From Lingula anatina (lineage: Eukaryota > Brachiopoda > Lingulata > Lingulida > Lingulidae), in NCBI RefSeq assembly GCF_001039355.2, contig NW_019774848.1:62001-126000 (forward strand): DNA of 64,000 bases, read 5' to 3'. The notes under the pieces were generated by a model. That model saw only the letters and a list, made by a program, of their open reading frames with translations. It was not told where the DNA came from and did no database searches. Below, piece by piece: positions 33,005 to 46,731 of the stretch. The position numbers and the translations under genes are program-made. Position 1 is the stretch's first letter, and every line of letters begins with the position of its first letter.

Positions 33005-36000
33005 TTCCCTTCCGCGCGATGGTTCCAACTTTGTGTCAGAAGCAGGTAAAACCCCGACAAGCGTGCCCTCTCTCTCCCACGGCCTCCTCACGACGGCAAT
33101 TCACTCGAACTTAGCAGCGATTTAGGTACCCTCCGAAATTTTGTCGTCATGCAGTACCTATAATTTCATTACTGATCATTATTTTTGGTTCTTGTTTGGC
33201 TAAAGTAACCCGATTCCGAGTGGAAAATGTTGTGAAAACAGCAGAATTAGCAGTGTGCTGCAAGTCTATTAAACCCTCCAAAACCAGTCTATTAGAACCA
33301 TGCCCGCCACTCTCTCCTCTGCACGGTGGTGTTTTTGTACCATTGTTTCACTACTATGCAAAAAAGGAGAAAAAAGAAAAGAGAGGGAGACATTCAGCTT
33401 CACGGAGGCTCTTATTCTGCCCAGGGTTCGCCCTGTCCCCTCGAGGCAATTACAAAGAAAAGTGAACAAGGCGCATCAAATGATCCCCCACAAAAACCCG
33501 CCTAGGTGGAGTCACCGGCGTTCTCCCGATCTCTCAGGCGCTCAGAAATCTGGGGCCAATTTCAGCATTTCACCTTCTTTGATTTAAAGTAAAACTGTTG
33601 AAAGCTGCATTTTCCGGAGATACGTGCGTCAATATGGTCTTCACTCCCGCAAGCACACACCATCGTATATATGTTGTGGTGTAGTGCAGTTTTTTGACAC
33701 AAGTTTTACAGTAAATTGGTTATCTCCTCTTCAGAACTATCATACAAAGAACCGATGACTATAGCGAAGTCTTTGATACTGGCACCATTCACATAGAAAG
33801 AAGTCAATAATCTATCATATGCCGTCTTTTCGTGTCGGTAAATAACCTAAAATGAAGTAACAGGAAACTCGCGCATCGTATTGCATAGTTTGGCAATTTC
33901 AAGTTTGTGTAAGCGTCGAAACGATCTGGCAGTTTGTATCAGCAGCGAAATTTCTCGCTTTACTGGAGCTAGGGTAACGTTGCAAAAAAGCACTTTCAAA
34001 ATTTGGTAGCTTTCAACTGACTTAAGTGTACGAACGCCGGCCCGGTTGTTTACACATGAAGTTATAAAATTAAAGACGGATTTTCTTCAAAGGAACCTCC
34101 CTTTAATTTTCAATACACATGCATTTTTTACTTATACAGTGAGGCAGCCTTCGAGGCAGATCTCTGTTCAAATCGAAAGAAAAAAGTACAGCTTGAGTGA
34201 AAACTTGTTTCCTCAGAATAAGTTAAGCGTCGGTTTCATGCTTCACGTGGGTTGTCAGCACACTCTCGAGACACAACTCGTTTAATTCTTTCTAAAATAA
34301 AGCTGAGGCATGAAGAGTGGTGCTATTAACGTTTAAGTGAACCACTTTTTACATTACTGTTAAAAGCCGACAACATTGATCGCATTCATTCATAAAAATC
34401 GCTCAGGTTAGATGGTCGCAGACAAATGATTATTAAGATAATATCTGTAATAGTCTAATAGCAATAGAAAGCATACTCCTGTAGATTCAATGCAAGCATA
34501 ATTTCCACATTGTTTCCATTCCAACTGTAATTCGTCAAAACTAGCAGCCGGTCGTTTCAGGTCAACAAACCGTTTGTTTAACACATACAATTTACATAAC
34601 TTGTTTTTTCTACATCAAAAATACATTCACTTTTGGAAAAATTAGCGCTTCGTTGCTGTCACTCATTCATGAAGGAAGTATCCTTTCCATGTAAAACTAC
34701 TCCCGTACAACGCCCCTGTACCCATACCGCGGGTGTTATGTAGCGATAAATTGGACAGCAAAGGGTAAGGTTAAAACTGGAGTTGAATATTATTTGATTG
34801 ATTTACAAGCAGGTCGACCTTAGCGGTCCAATGCTTAAGTACTCGTGCACGTCAGTTTTTTTATATTACATCGCTCTCAGTAATTCTGTCCAAAAACCCG
34901 TCCTATAGGAAAAACAAGGTGATTTATTTGATATTTAACAGGAGCGCGAGCATAGTGCAACTACTTTCACTTAATCAACTCTTCATCATTTTTATATTAA
35001 ACTTAATTAAATTATGTTAAATAAAATGACATTAAGATATCCTGTTAAAGAAAAGCCTCGATAAGGACCATGAAGGTCTAACTCTGTACCCAGTACCCAA
35101 CGGCGTGATTTATTATCTGCACGGTTCGCGGGTTTTATAGTCCTGTATCTTCTCATTTTCAGGGTGTCTGTACTTATTTCTGTAGTCGTTTTTTGCTTTT
35201 AATGTCATGAAATTACAAGTATTAGCATTTCCAGGGTAGATATGACAAGCTATGCACGCAACTGCATTTAAGAAAAAGGTTATCAAAGATTTTTTTAAGT
35301 GTGCTGGAAATTATAAGCACTGGAAAAATTTAAGAGAATATATAGAAATATTTAGCTTTCAAACCTACGACTTGTATCTCTAATTCTGAAATACAATTTA
35401 AAAATACACATACATAGTAGAATCCACAGGAAAAAAGTGGAAAAGTATCTGACGAGTAGAGACGGCTGATCTTGCACCTCAAAATGAGTCATCGCTGATT
35501 TTCACTAACTTACTTCCATTAAAACAAAACAGCCAAATAACATTTTGTAGATGCAAACATCTTTAAGGCGATGGTCAGAAATAAAGCAACCGTTTCTGAA
35601 CAATTCTTCACATTAAGTCTATGCAGCATATAAGGGATAGCGTGGTGGGTCCTGGTAGCTTGCCAACATATAATGTACTGTAAACGTCAGCCGGTGGCGG
35701 CAGACCACAACGATCTGTGTCATTGATTGTTAGGTAAATACGACCGCCTAGTCCGACATGTCACAACCTTGACAATTGGCTGGATAGTTTTCTGTATCAA
35801 TACTTTCGGATATACGTGTGATTTGACAGTAATTCTAGCGTGTACTGTAGCTTGCGGTTGAAATAATACAGCGATGTGGTTTTTATCAGAGTGCGTGTGT
35901 CCGTTAGAGATCAGCTTTAAGACGCTAGCTTAAATTTTATCAATTCCACTTTTTTAAAATTGATATTTCAGTCCTTTTCTATATAACATCTAGTTATAAT

Positions 36001-36997
36001 ATCAAAAGAAATAGTTATCAAAGTATTTTAGAGTTATTTTATAATTTTTCAAGCTTTTCTCTTTCAGTAAATCACGTGAAGTGACATTCTCAAACAAACG
36101 TAAATTACCTTCAATAACAGATGGGCGGTATTCTGTAGGTATCAAAGTCTTAGACAAAAATAAAAAAAGAAAAACTTAGTATTTCCGTAAAGGAATCAGC
36201 GAAAGCATAACGGGAATAACATAATTCATTCAACTCAAAAACCGAAACACTGGAAGAAGGGGTTTTATATCACCCCCGACTGGGGGACCCGGGTACAGTA
36301 TATCCTAAAAGATGGGGGGGGGGAAGTGGGAGTGAAGACACAGAGGTGATCCTTTCTTCACATCTACACGCAATAATTTAAGTACCACAAAAGAGGCAGC
36401 ACATGCCCTCCCCCTTCAAGGACTTAGCAATGTCAGATCCAAGAAAAGGGGGGGGGCACGGGGCCGACCCTCCCCCCCCCCCCCTTGGCGTGGGGTTCAG
36501 GGTCCTGACAAATTTTGGTATTTTAGAGAGCGAACGTTCCTATTTGGTACGGTTTAGAACTATGATTCAGCTAGTCAAAATTCTAATTTCAAGAGGGGAC
36601 CATTGGTGTGATTTTTTTCAGAAATCGAAGGGGGTGGGTCAGGATATTCGCCACTGTTTTACATATAAAATAGTGATATTTCGATTTGTGGTGCACGTGT
36701 TAAAAAACATATGCATTACATTGGATACAAAATAGTAATAAAATCTCACGTACGGGTGCTCATATGGCGCTTCTGAAAATTTAAAATATAAAGTTTGGTC
36801 CTAATTTCGATGTATTTGTGTCCTAAAGGAAAGATGACGTAAACAAACAGACACAATACCTGTGCAACTTGGTCAGGGTGTGGAGTTGGCATTTGTTTTG
36901 ATTTTAGAAGAGAACTAAGCTAACATCAAGAAAGTAAATTGACAGATAAAATGATGGACTGAAGATCTACTGTGGGCAGGATGATGTTTTTATATTA

Positions 36998-37211
36998 GGG
37001 TGCATTCCCATAGATTTTAGATCGATCTATCCCCGTGGGGAGTCTCACTAGATTACTGTCAGATAATCCGGCTTAAATGCCCGTCCCGCCTACTACAAGC
37101 TTTAAGGGGGTAATTAACTTTCCTGCCCCCTCGGCTGACGGCTATTTAGCATGAACCCCCAGAGAGTTAGGTCGATCTAGTTGGATCGATCTAATCTCTG
37201 GAAATGGGGTC
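36998..37211 (+). mobile_element. Fold-back MITE, subfamily A
   Basis: 214 bases from GGGTGCATTCCCA to TGGAAATGGGGTC with TTA on both sides (36995-36997, 37212-37214). Inner ends carry TAGATCGATCTA, then CCCCGTGGGGAGTCTCACTA on the left with a matching inverted block on the right. Confidence 0.88.
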
Positions 37212-40200
37212 TTAGTGTTTCGTGTTTGGGTGTATTGTTTTCAGCTAATGGATCACAGTTTTTTGGTCATTCTAAAAAAAGACTTTCTTTGGCGTAAAAC
37301 GGAAATAAAAATCTCTAGTCAATACAATTAAAGTAAGTGAAAAACAGTCCCCATATCTGTTTCTTTGAAGTGCATTGCTGTAGCGAAGCTACGTTAGAAC
37401 ACTGGTGCCTTTTTTAACAACCCTGTCACAACCCATATAACGCACACATAGGGGCATTGCATCGCGGCACATCTATCGCAATCCTTTGCAATTTTTGGAC
37501 CAGCCGGCTAGGTTCATTGAAACGCTCTATTTCACCTGACATTTATCCTGCCTAATAAACCGTTGTAGACGGTCAGAGCTGGGAGAATTAACTGCATCTG
37601 GTATTTGTCTTACGGTAGTGGCTGGCGGTCAAACAAGGTCGCCACTATTACTACTCTAGACTGAAGTAGTGTAAAACCAACGCATGCTTGTAATGGGCCA
37701 CAAGTCTGCAAAACCAGACTTAAACAACGGCTTCTTTTACGTTAAGTGCTGTGTGCATGAATATTTTCAACAATATGATTTAGACAATCATAATACACCT
37801 GCTTGTAAATTAGAATCACGCCCTGGAGTAGTGTGGACAGACGTCACTTTAGTTTAATTTAGGTACACACACCTCAGTTTGTAGATTGCGCACTTGTTTG
37901 TACTCGTTTGTTTCAATGTGTAAATAGGCCTATATATTTAATTGGCCATTTTGCTGTTTTTAATTCATAGCAAGAGATTAAATGAAAATCACAGGTTCGT
38001 ATCTTGACTGTTTGCTTATTATGCATATGTTGATTGTACGTAGATACACTGTGCAGAGACCTTAGTCGTGTCCATGCGCACGTGCATCTGAATACGTGTT
38101 TTTGGGTTTGTGTACATGCATCTCGTGTGCACGTGTTCTGTAGCACCTCTTGCTACTGTCACAACAGTGTGCAGTGGTCTTCAGTGCGGGTTAATTGACA
38201 AGTGAATAAACGCCAAGAAATGTGAATACCGGTGAAGGAATGAGTAAAATAGTCCGTGCAGGTAAATACATGTAGACTAGTAAGTAGTTCAAATTATCAA
38301 ATAACTTCAGGCATCTTACATTTTACTCTGCGATGCTGGAGAACGGTTTGGTCACGTGCTATTAGTGCACTCCACATTTGAAACTTCTTGAACTGAAATT
38401 GCACAGTGGGTTAATTACAACAAACATAACAACATACATGCTTTAGATCAGGCAGGAAACAATGAATAGTAACACATAGACCAGCAGTACAGTTATGTTG
38501 CATTGCCAGATTTCCATGTGCTCAAAGTTTAGAAGACATGTTAGGCACTGGATACAACATACTGACGCCTCAGATGTGGCACAGAGAACACTGTCGTCTG
38601 CTTGTTGGTTTCTGTCTTTTCCAACGCTGTCAAATCATTGCGATGTTACTGATAAATGCAAATAATATTCAGGGTGGTTGGTAACATATGGAGACATTAA
38701 AATAGGCCCTTCCGGATATGAAACTGCAATCATGCTGTCACCCAACCTATGATACGGACACTATCATAAGTCCTTGAGCTTTCATATCTGGATGGGTCTA
38801 TAAAATCCATTTTGTTTTTAAGTCACAGAGCAGGTTAAAGTCAATTTTTGGTACAAACCTGCCTTCGTTTAATTACCATCATTCAACGTCAGTGCTCTCA
38901 AATGACATCATGGGCGTAATGCTTCGAACGCTTTTTCTTTTTCCGAATTATTTTACGGTTTTCTGTTTTAATATGTTGCATTCTATTCATCGGAATTCAT
39001 CAGTAAAGTTGATTGAAACGACAAATTAATCAAGGGAAATGTGAATTATTCGTTCGAAGCATGCTGGTCATAAAAAATAGAACATGTTACCATGGTTACC
39101 GGTTATCACGTGACGTGACGTAACGTGGGTTCAGTATGAAGAGGGTGCTGAAACAAAGCGTAGTGTCATGCCTGGCGGAAAAGCTCACACATCTCTACTC
39201 ACATAATAACTGGCCTAAGTTACGATAGTTGTCTAAGTTGTCTGAGGTAGAATTGCCTGAGGCTGTGTCGTTGATCGAATCTCTGCGATTTACAGCTGAA
39301 ATTGAGAAAGAAAACACACGTCATTATTTCACTATGGTTAGTCTGTCTAGTGAGACCATAACGGGACGTTGGCATTGGGTATTTAGGTGTAGAGACCTGT
39401 TGAAACCAGTGACGATACACAGTATTGTAGAAAGCCAGTTATCAAATAAACCGTGATATTTCGACACAGCTGTGTAGCAATAGATCCCTGATTGGTGCGT
39501 TAGCAGCATTTTATTCCAAGCGTCTCCTGTGGTCCTCCTTCCACCGTTTTTTTTCTGCGTGGCGAAGCTCCGAACACTGCACACATTACACAGGTCGTTG
39601 ACCCGCTGAGTGTCAATAACTGACACTTTGTTTCTGCTGTTATCACGACTTGAAGACGATTGCTTTTCTCGGGTCTTTGCAACATGTGGGTTCCTTCGTG
39701 TGATATGAAGCGGAAATGTATGCTCCTTGTACAATGTCGCACCTCAAATTCTTAATTATCAGAAGGAAGTTTAAATCGTGAAAAAAATCCATAATTGTTT
39801 GTGTAGATAAAAAATGACTGCAGAATGTTTATGTTCCACCTTTGTGTCCACAGCTGATAAGGGAAAACCGCAGCGTTCGTCCAATTAACTTGTATATTAT
39901 GCAATATTTTAAGTGGGTAAACTTGTAGTGAAATCTTTTTTGTAAAGTTTTGTGCTGCTGTTTGGGTTTTAAAACACCAAGCTTACTACAGTCCTGTAAA
40001 ACATTTGTATTGTTTTGAGTGTGGACGATGTAAAATTGCCTTTTTTTTAGCTGGACACGGTTTCCTGTTTCCATAGAAACGTCACAGCCAGTGTCCCCAG
40101 ACCTGCCATACACAGCACGTCCTTCACAGAACCCTTGTTAACTGTTCAGCTTTTTATAGACACCTGCTTGTCAAGCGTATGGCGCTGGAGGGGCAACGAG

Positions 40201-40883
40201 GGGGGGGGGGGGCGCTCATGTAAGTGAAATTAGAAATGCCTGCATCTCTTTTAGGATTTCTAAATTCGCGGGGAGCCCATGTTTCTTGATTGTAAAATTG
40301 TTCTGAATATATAGCGCCCAATGTGCAACACTGTACACAGATAACTTGTAATATCGCGTGCCTCGTGCCTCAACATAGGATACTATTATTTCCCACTACT
40401 CCAGTAAACTGCGGAGTGTAAAGCTCTGAGAACGCGGTCTAGGGTAAGTTTTACCCTCGCCTTCATTGCTGAAATGCTCTTTTTTTTCTTTCAAATATCT
40501 AGCACACAGTTGTGTTTTCAATCTTCTGCAACTCTGGCCAGTAGGACGGTGTAATGTTGCGTCGCTTATTGTTCAATAAGGTGAATCTGAGCCCTTGTGA
40601 ACGAACAACTTCGGAGTTTTTTTTCTATAAACAAATCATTTAAAACTTCCGCTATTTCTAAAGCTATGAGTAATTTTTTGAACAAAACTACTGTTGTTTC
40701 TTGTTGCTCACTGACCATCTTCTGTAACCTTAATTTTTTTCATGATTTAGGTTTACTAGTATTTTAAAATTGCAGTCTTATAAGAATTGTCAAGTGAACG
40801 CAAGGTGTTGAAAAAATTTTTGAAAAACAAGAAAAGAACTTTAACAGAAGCATAAAGATTATCCGATAAAAGCTATTTTGAGA

Positions 40884-40895
40884 AAACACACACAC

Positions 40896-40965
<70 letters not shown>
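40884..40965. repeat. (AC)n(AG)n microsatellite
   Basis: About 45 bases of AC followed by about 38 of AG in gene-free sequence. Confidence 0.95.
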
Positions 40966-40967
<2 letters not shown>

Positions 40968-41316
40968 AAGAAGTCTGTCCCGACGGGAACACACACCGAG
41001 GTGCACGTGTCCATGACGTAGTTTCAGACTTGAATTAACCTTTCTGTTACCTTATATGTACGACAATCGGAAAACCATGTGCTAATAACACTTGATTGAA
41101 CACAAAGAAAATAAGGAAAGGTGGAATAAGTGAGTGGATGTAAGTGTAGATCAACGCCCTTTCTGTGTTCGTTACCTAGACCTGGCAGAGCGCAGGCACC
41201 TTTTTCCTCTGTTTTGGGACAGGTGGGGTTAATATGGGGTAGTACAGGGACACATTTATAAACACAAGAGACTTGATACATACGACCCCGTCTTAAGGAA
41301 AACACAGAGGGTTGTT

Positions 41317-41490
41317 TCGAATAGGCTACAACTTACATTTAAGTCTAGAAACACTGATATTTTTCAAAACACAGCACTAAATTATGGCTGATATTTGGGA
41401 AGATTGTTACATGTTTAGCCTTACAATGAATGCATTGATTAAAATGAGGAAAGAACAACGAACATTAGACGAAAGCGTAATAGAAGTGAT
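41317..41490. repeat. 174-base direct repeat, left unit
   Basis: Matches 42250-42423 with two mismatches seen, starting TCGAATAGGCTACAAC and ending GAAGTGAT. The 759 bases between the units hold a fold-back MITE. Confidence 0.93.
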
Positions 41491-41837
41491 TTTTGATGAT
41501 TGAATAATTGAATCCTGTTTCTATAGGGCATCTTTGTTCAGGCGCCCAGGGTTTTAACTACTTGATCGCCGCACAGTTGTGGAAACGCTTTGTGTCAGCG
41601 TTCATTGAAAGAGGAATCGCCAGGACGATAAGCGTACGCCTTAGTTATTGCCGTTTAATTTGATGAACAAATCTGTGCAATTGTGTCTGCAATGTTACAG
41701 CTCCGGATTTTTGGTATTTTACCAATAATTTTCCATAAAAAAAACTTTAATTTCTTTGGCCTGTTCACGATGAAACCTCATAGAGTCACCGATGTGAATA
41801 ACCCTTTGATTAAAGCATACTAACATATCGTGACTTA

Positions 41838-42061
41838 GACCCCATTCCCATAGCAATTTAGATCGATCTATCCCCCTGGGGAGTCTCACTAGATTGGTGT
41901 CAGCTTAACAGGCTTAAATGTCTGTCCCGCCTACTAAAAGCTGTAAGGGGGTAATTAAATATGGTGCACGCTCGGCTGACTGCAATTTAGTGTGAACCTC
42001 CAGGGAGTTAGGTCGATCTAAATCTAAATTTCTGGATTGATCTAAATCTCTGGGATCACTC
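41838..42061 (+). mobile_element. Fold-back MITE, subfamily A
   Basis: 224 bases from GACCCCATTCCCA to TGGGATCACTC with TTA on both sides (41835-41837, 42062-42064). The right end is a little degraded. It sits between the two 174-base direct repeats at 41317 and 42250. Confidence 0.87.
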
Positions 42062-42249
42062 TTACAGTAAACAATGGTAGTTATTCTATACCACATAGAA
42101 GGCGGGATGATGCTAAGGTGCTGACGTGTGTCTACCTTCGATTGGTGGTAATGTTTGACAGCACCATATTCTTTTTTTCTACGGGTCGATCTCAGGTTCA
42201 TTTATCTTATTTCTTAAAAATATTAGATCAGACTTAACAATTATATATA

Positions 42250-42423
42250 TCGAATAGGCTACAACTTACATTTAAGTCTAGAAACACTGATATTTTTCAA
42301 AACACAGCACTAAATTATGGCTGATATTTGGGAAGATTGTAACATGTTTAGCCTTACAATGAATGCATTGATTAAAATGAGGAAAGAACAACGAACATTA
42401 GACGAAAGTGTAATAGAAGTGAT
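42250..42423. repeat. 174-base direct repeat, right unit
   Basis: Right partner of 41317-41490, with the same orientation and length. Confidence 0.93.
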
Positions 42424-43299
42424 ATATAATCTTTAGAGAGGGTCTTTCAAATTGCTAAAGCAAACGTGAAACGCAGTAACAATCCTTAGTCAACCCTTCA
42501 TTCTTCTATCACTGGCAGTTCCATTTTAAGTCGCCGAGGAACGTCCGTATATCTAATAATTTTTTGCCTTTACTGCTATTATCAAAATTAATGAGAGGGC
42601 CATTAATGAAATATAACGCATATTAAATAGCTATCTGTGTAAATCATTGCAGCGTGTGGATACATGCATGTACGCACATAAAACACGAGGACTGGGCCGT
42701 TAAGAGATTAGCCGCAAGGCGTGGGAATACCTCGCTTTACTCTTTGCACCAAAAAACACCATCTAAAACTGGAAAGAGCATTAAATTGAAGTCTTGTGGT
42801 CACTTGTGGCCTAAAATGAAACCAAATCAAAATGAATTAGCAGGGACAACAGAAGCCAAATCACCATCAGGTCATAGTATACACTACATGTAGTGGCCAG
42901 CTCCGGCCATCTTTCTTTAGTTTGAAGGAGAAATGACCCCCTGTGAATTTAACTAATGCTTTTTATTCGAGCACAGAACACAAATGGGAATCCGAGAAGA
43001 GGAACCTCCGATAAGAACGCTTCCAATTTTCTGGAACACTACCTTTTCAAGTGGGGGCCTTGCGAATAAGTGCTTTTTCTTGCAAGATTAAACCTTATAC
43101 ACACATGTTTGTTTGACCAGAAACAAATCTTTACATGGTCAATAATGCACAGCGCCGTAGGGGAAACGGCTTCAGTATCCACTAAACAAAAGCATAGAAC
43201 TATAACTGTTTTTGCATCAAAGTTCCCGTGATAGCCATCATTTCTGCAGATTGCCCATCAAAGTCCTGTTCGTAATTTGCATTAACTTATCCTGACGGT

Positions 43300-44040
43300 T
43301 CATTGAAAAACCATCATCTTTCCTACATTATCCCACTATCAACATCACTGTCTTCCTTACCAGCACTATCCCACTATTATTATCATCACCATCTTCATCT
43401 TCTCTACCTTCATCGTTATACCACTATCGTCACCATCAGCATTCCAGGTTTTCTTCCCAGCATCATCCCACTCATTACCATCTTCTCTACAATTATCCCA
43501 CTATTTTCATCATCACCATCTTCTTTCAAGCATCATCCCACTATTATCATCATCACCATCTTTTCTACCACTGTCCACTACCATCATTATCACCATCTAC
43601 CGTGCCAGAGTTATCCCACTATTATCATCATCACATCTTCCCTACCAGAGTTATCCCACTATTATCATCATCACCATCTTTCCTACCAGAGTTATCCCAC
43701 TATTATCACCATCACCATCTACCCTACCAGAGTTATCCCACTATTGTCACCATCACCATCTTCCCTACCAAAATTATCCCACTATTAGCATCATCACCAT
43801 CTTCCCTACCAGAGTTATCCCACTATCATTATCACCATCACCATCTTCCCTACCAGAGTTATCCTTTTATCATCACCATTATCCTCTTCCCTACCAGAGT
43901 TATCCTTTTATCATCACCATTACCATCTTCCCTACCAGAGTTATCCCACTATTATCACCATCACCATCTACCCCACCAGAGTTATCCCATTATTATCATC
44001 ATCACCATCTTCCCTACCAGAGTTATCCTATTATTGCCCT
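43300..44040. repeat. 42-base minisatellite array
   Basis: Regular units of CCAGAGTTATCCCACTATTA plus TCATCATCACCATCTTCCCTAC from 43605 onward, about ten in all, with a degenerate lead-in from 43300. The period is a multiple of three, so histidine/proline-rich frames stay open in more than one frame; none looks like a gene. Confidence 0.93.
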
Positions 44041-46730
44041 TTTAAATAAAAAGTGCTCGTAAACGCACTAAGTTCCAGCTTCAATGTCTGGCTACAGTAG
44101 AACAGTATTTTTCTATTAGAAAGGCACTGCTACTGCATAATGGGAAATTTAATAGAAAGGTAATCAACTCAGACAACATAGAAAGAGGCAAAGAACTTTG
44201 ATCAAAAGCAACAGAGAGAAGCTTTTAAGGAAAGCAGACACTGGGGACACCGAATTGGTCAGAAAACAGAAAAGCAAGGTATGGTCTGGAATGGACGCCT
44301 TGCTGCAAACAAATCCAAAACAAACATCGGAAAGCCACGGATATTGATTCGACAAGTTTTAATATTACGTAATATCCGTGGAATAAGAACCCATGTCCTT
44401 AGTCCCCTTCCTCACACTCATAGCGAATATTAGATTTTCATTTCAAGTGCAAGGTGAACTTGTCCAAAGCCACCAACAATATACTTCACCACTGTTCTGT
44501 AGAAAGAACGTTTTTCACATCACTGCATACATGTTCAGCGAAATATGCACGCCAGGAATTGACCAACGTTTGCTAAACACATTTAGTCGGTCTATTTATT
44601 TTGAAGCACGGGTTGGAAGAGAAATTGGCTCTGTATAACACATTACCTTCGTTAAACGGGGACTGGGGCGGCAATCACTATTTATTTTTGTCGTTTCAAA
44701 TACGGTGTCTGAAATTGTTTTTAGTATATTAGAAATGACAAAAACAATCAAATGACAACCTGCCGGGACAAAATAATTATCTTTACATTTCGTTCTAGTT
44801 GCGTTTCAGAGCAGTTGCTGAATAAGTCCATGTATAAAAAGACCAATAGTGAACTGTAAATACGAAAATTAAAATCTATTTGAATTATTCAAAGAACCCA
44901 AAAAACTTGGAACCTCCTTGTCATTTTCATTGCACGAACTGTGCCACGTGTCATATGTTGCATGTATTAACACTCCTTAACGTCTCTCCACCATCTGTGA
45001 CGAACAGTGACCACAACATAAAAGACATTCCTCTGGCCTTGGTGGACGGAAGGGGCCGGAATGACCAGAGAGGGGGGTCATTAAGGTCAAGCACCACAAC
45101 AGGTGGTCAGAGAGGCTGCCACGTCCCGGCCCCACCAAACCATGGTCACACTGTGATGATTAGGAAACCAATGTTTACTACAAAGAAGCAAGCTGTCATT
45201 CAAAGGTTGAGAAAGCCTTGCTGTACATAGCCTGCACACTGTATGTTTGTGTTTTGTAAACGCGCCATATCTTTAAATGGGTAATGAAGCCCGATTGGTA
45301 CGTGGGGATGGCGCGGAAGTACGGGCACTGCTTTATTTTAGTAAAGATTTAACCACGAACGACATGTTAGCGTTACAGAACGCTGGGCAATGCCATAAAC
45401 CATTGATTGAAGTGCATCAAAGGAATAAATTGTGTAAGCATGTCATTTTACTCCAGTAAAAATTGAGAATAAATCATCTTTCAATATTTGGTTATACCTT
45501 GATCTCATAAACGTTTGCAGAAAAAATCCAAATATTTTGAAAGAGAGTAGTAGATAGCACAGACCAGTTATATTCATGTACGCCTCGGGTCGTACTCGTC
45601 TATAGCGTGAAATACCAAGTTGAAGTATGGGCATCCATATGATAAATGTGCAAATATATCACCTTATGATAGGAGTTTAAGACGGGCGCGGATTCCGTTC
45701 TGTGCTTTAAAAACGTTGCGTAAAAAAACAGCAAAGAGACAAAACGTAACACCGTTCATTTCTTTCAACCAGAGAGTTGCGTTGTTTGGGATACCTTCAG
45801 GTGATTTGTCTTTCCTTGCCCCGTCATTTCCCCCAGTGACCCAAAGGTTCTCAGCTACAGATCTGTGTCCTGCTCCCACCACTGTTTGATGTGGAGAGGT
45901 CTTGCCCTCGCCCCTGGTCACAGAGTGGCGCACCATGTGGTAGCTTCTAGACTACAGTAGGCAAACATGCCGCCATTAAAGAGAAGACGAAAGAGAAGAT
46001 TTGGAAACCGAGATCGGAGACAGCTACAATAGTAATGGTCCAAAAATAAAAGAAGCTGAAAGAAAAAGGCATTTGTGACGCATCCTTTACTCACAGCAAA
46101 AGAAAAATATCAATAGTCAACAGGGAGTTAACTTTCTCCTCCTTTAACTCTTTTTACAAAAACCAAGTGTATATTATTTAGAATACGCGCAAAATGCAGA
46201 GTTTTGGCATAGAGATTGTAATGGCGACCGGTGCGTCAGTCGCGACTGCATTCTCAGGCCAGCCGACATGTACTCTTACGCTGCCAGTTGTGTTTTCTCT
46301 TTTTTTAACGTTTAGCAAAGTATCTGTGGTTTTCATTCAACTTCCATGAACTTTTTAATTCATGAAACTTTTCGCTTATGTGTTATTAGCATTTTTATTA
46401 AGATGTCTGAAACAATTTTCCTCAGAAGGACAAGTGACTGGACATGTAGACATATGAAGGCTATATCTAAATTCAGAATGTGGTCTGGAAAATGATTCCC
46501 GGCCTCTGTTAAAGTAAAATATTCTATAAATATACCACAAGAATGCGGTATATATACCTAAATATAATTAGTTTGAACTTCGAGAATTTTTCCGCGCACA
46601 TAGCAGGCAGTTTTATAAATCACATCACAAACTTAGAGAAAGTGATCTGGAAGTGAGTGGGATCAAGTCCGACAGTTTCAAGGAGATGTCGGTGCCTGAT
46701 CTTTTTTCATTCACTTGGAAACACTTAAGT

Positions 46731-46731
46731 N
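46731..46731. other. Assembly N after a 206-base contig end
   Basis: The 206 bases just before it (46525-46730) recur at once after it in diverged form (from 46732), and exactly after the N at 56771. Confidence 0.9.

Larger units (their letters stand above)
33005..46524. other. Gene-free stretch upstream of cadherin gene A
   Basis: About 13.5 kb with no supported gene. It contains two MITEs, the 174-base direct repeats, the AC/AG tract and the 42-base minisatellite. The cadherin promoter should lie at its left end, just right of 33004, but I see no clear TATA box. Confidence 0.6.

Noticed and set aside
41317-42423. LTR retrotransposon or solo LTR pair
   Set aside because: Only 759 internal bases, no coding, no TG..CA ends and no primer-binding site seen.
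43303-44045. Histidine-rich proteins of 147-161 codons
   Set aside because: Produced by the 42-base minisatellite; two frames are open at once.
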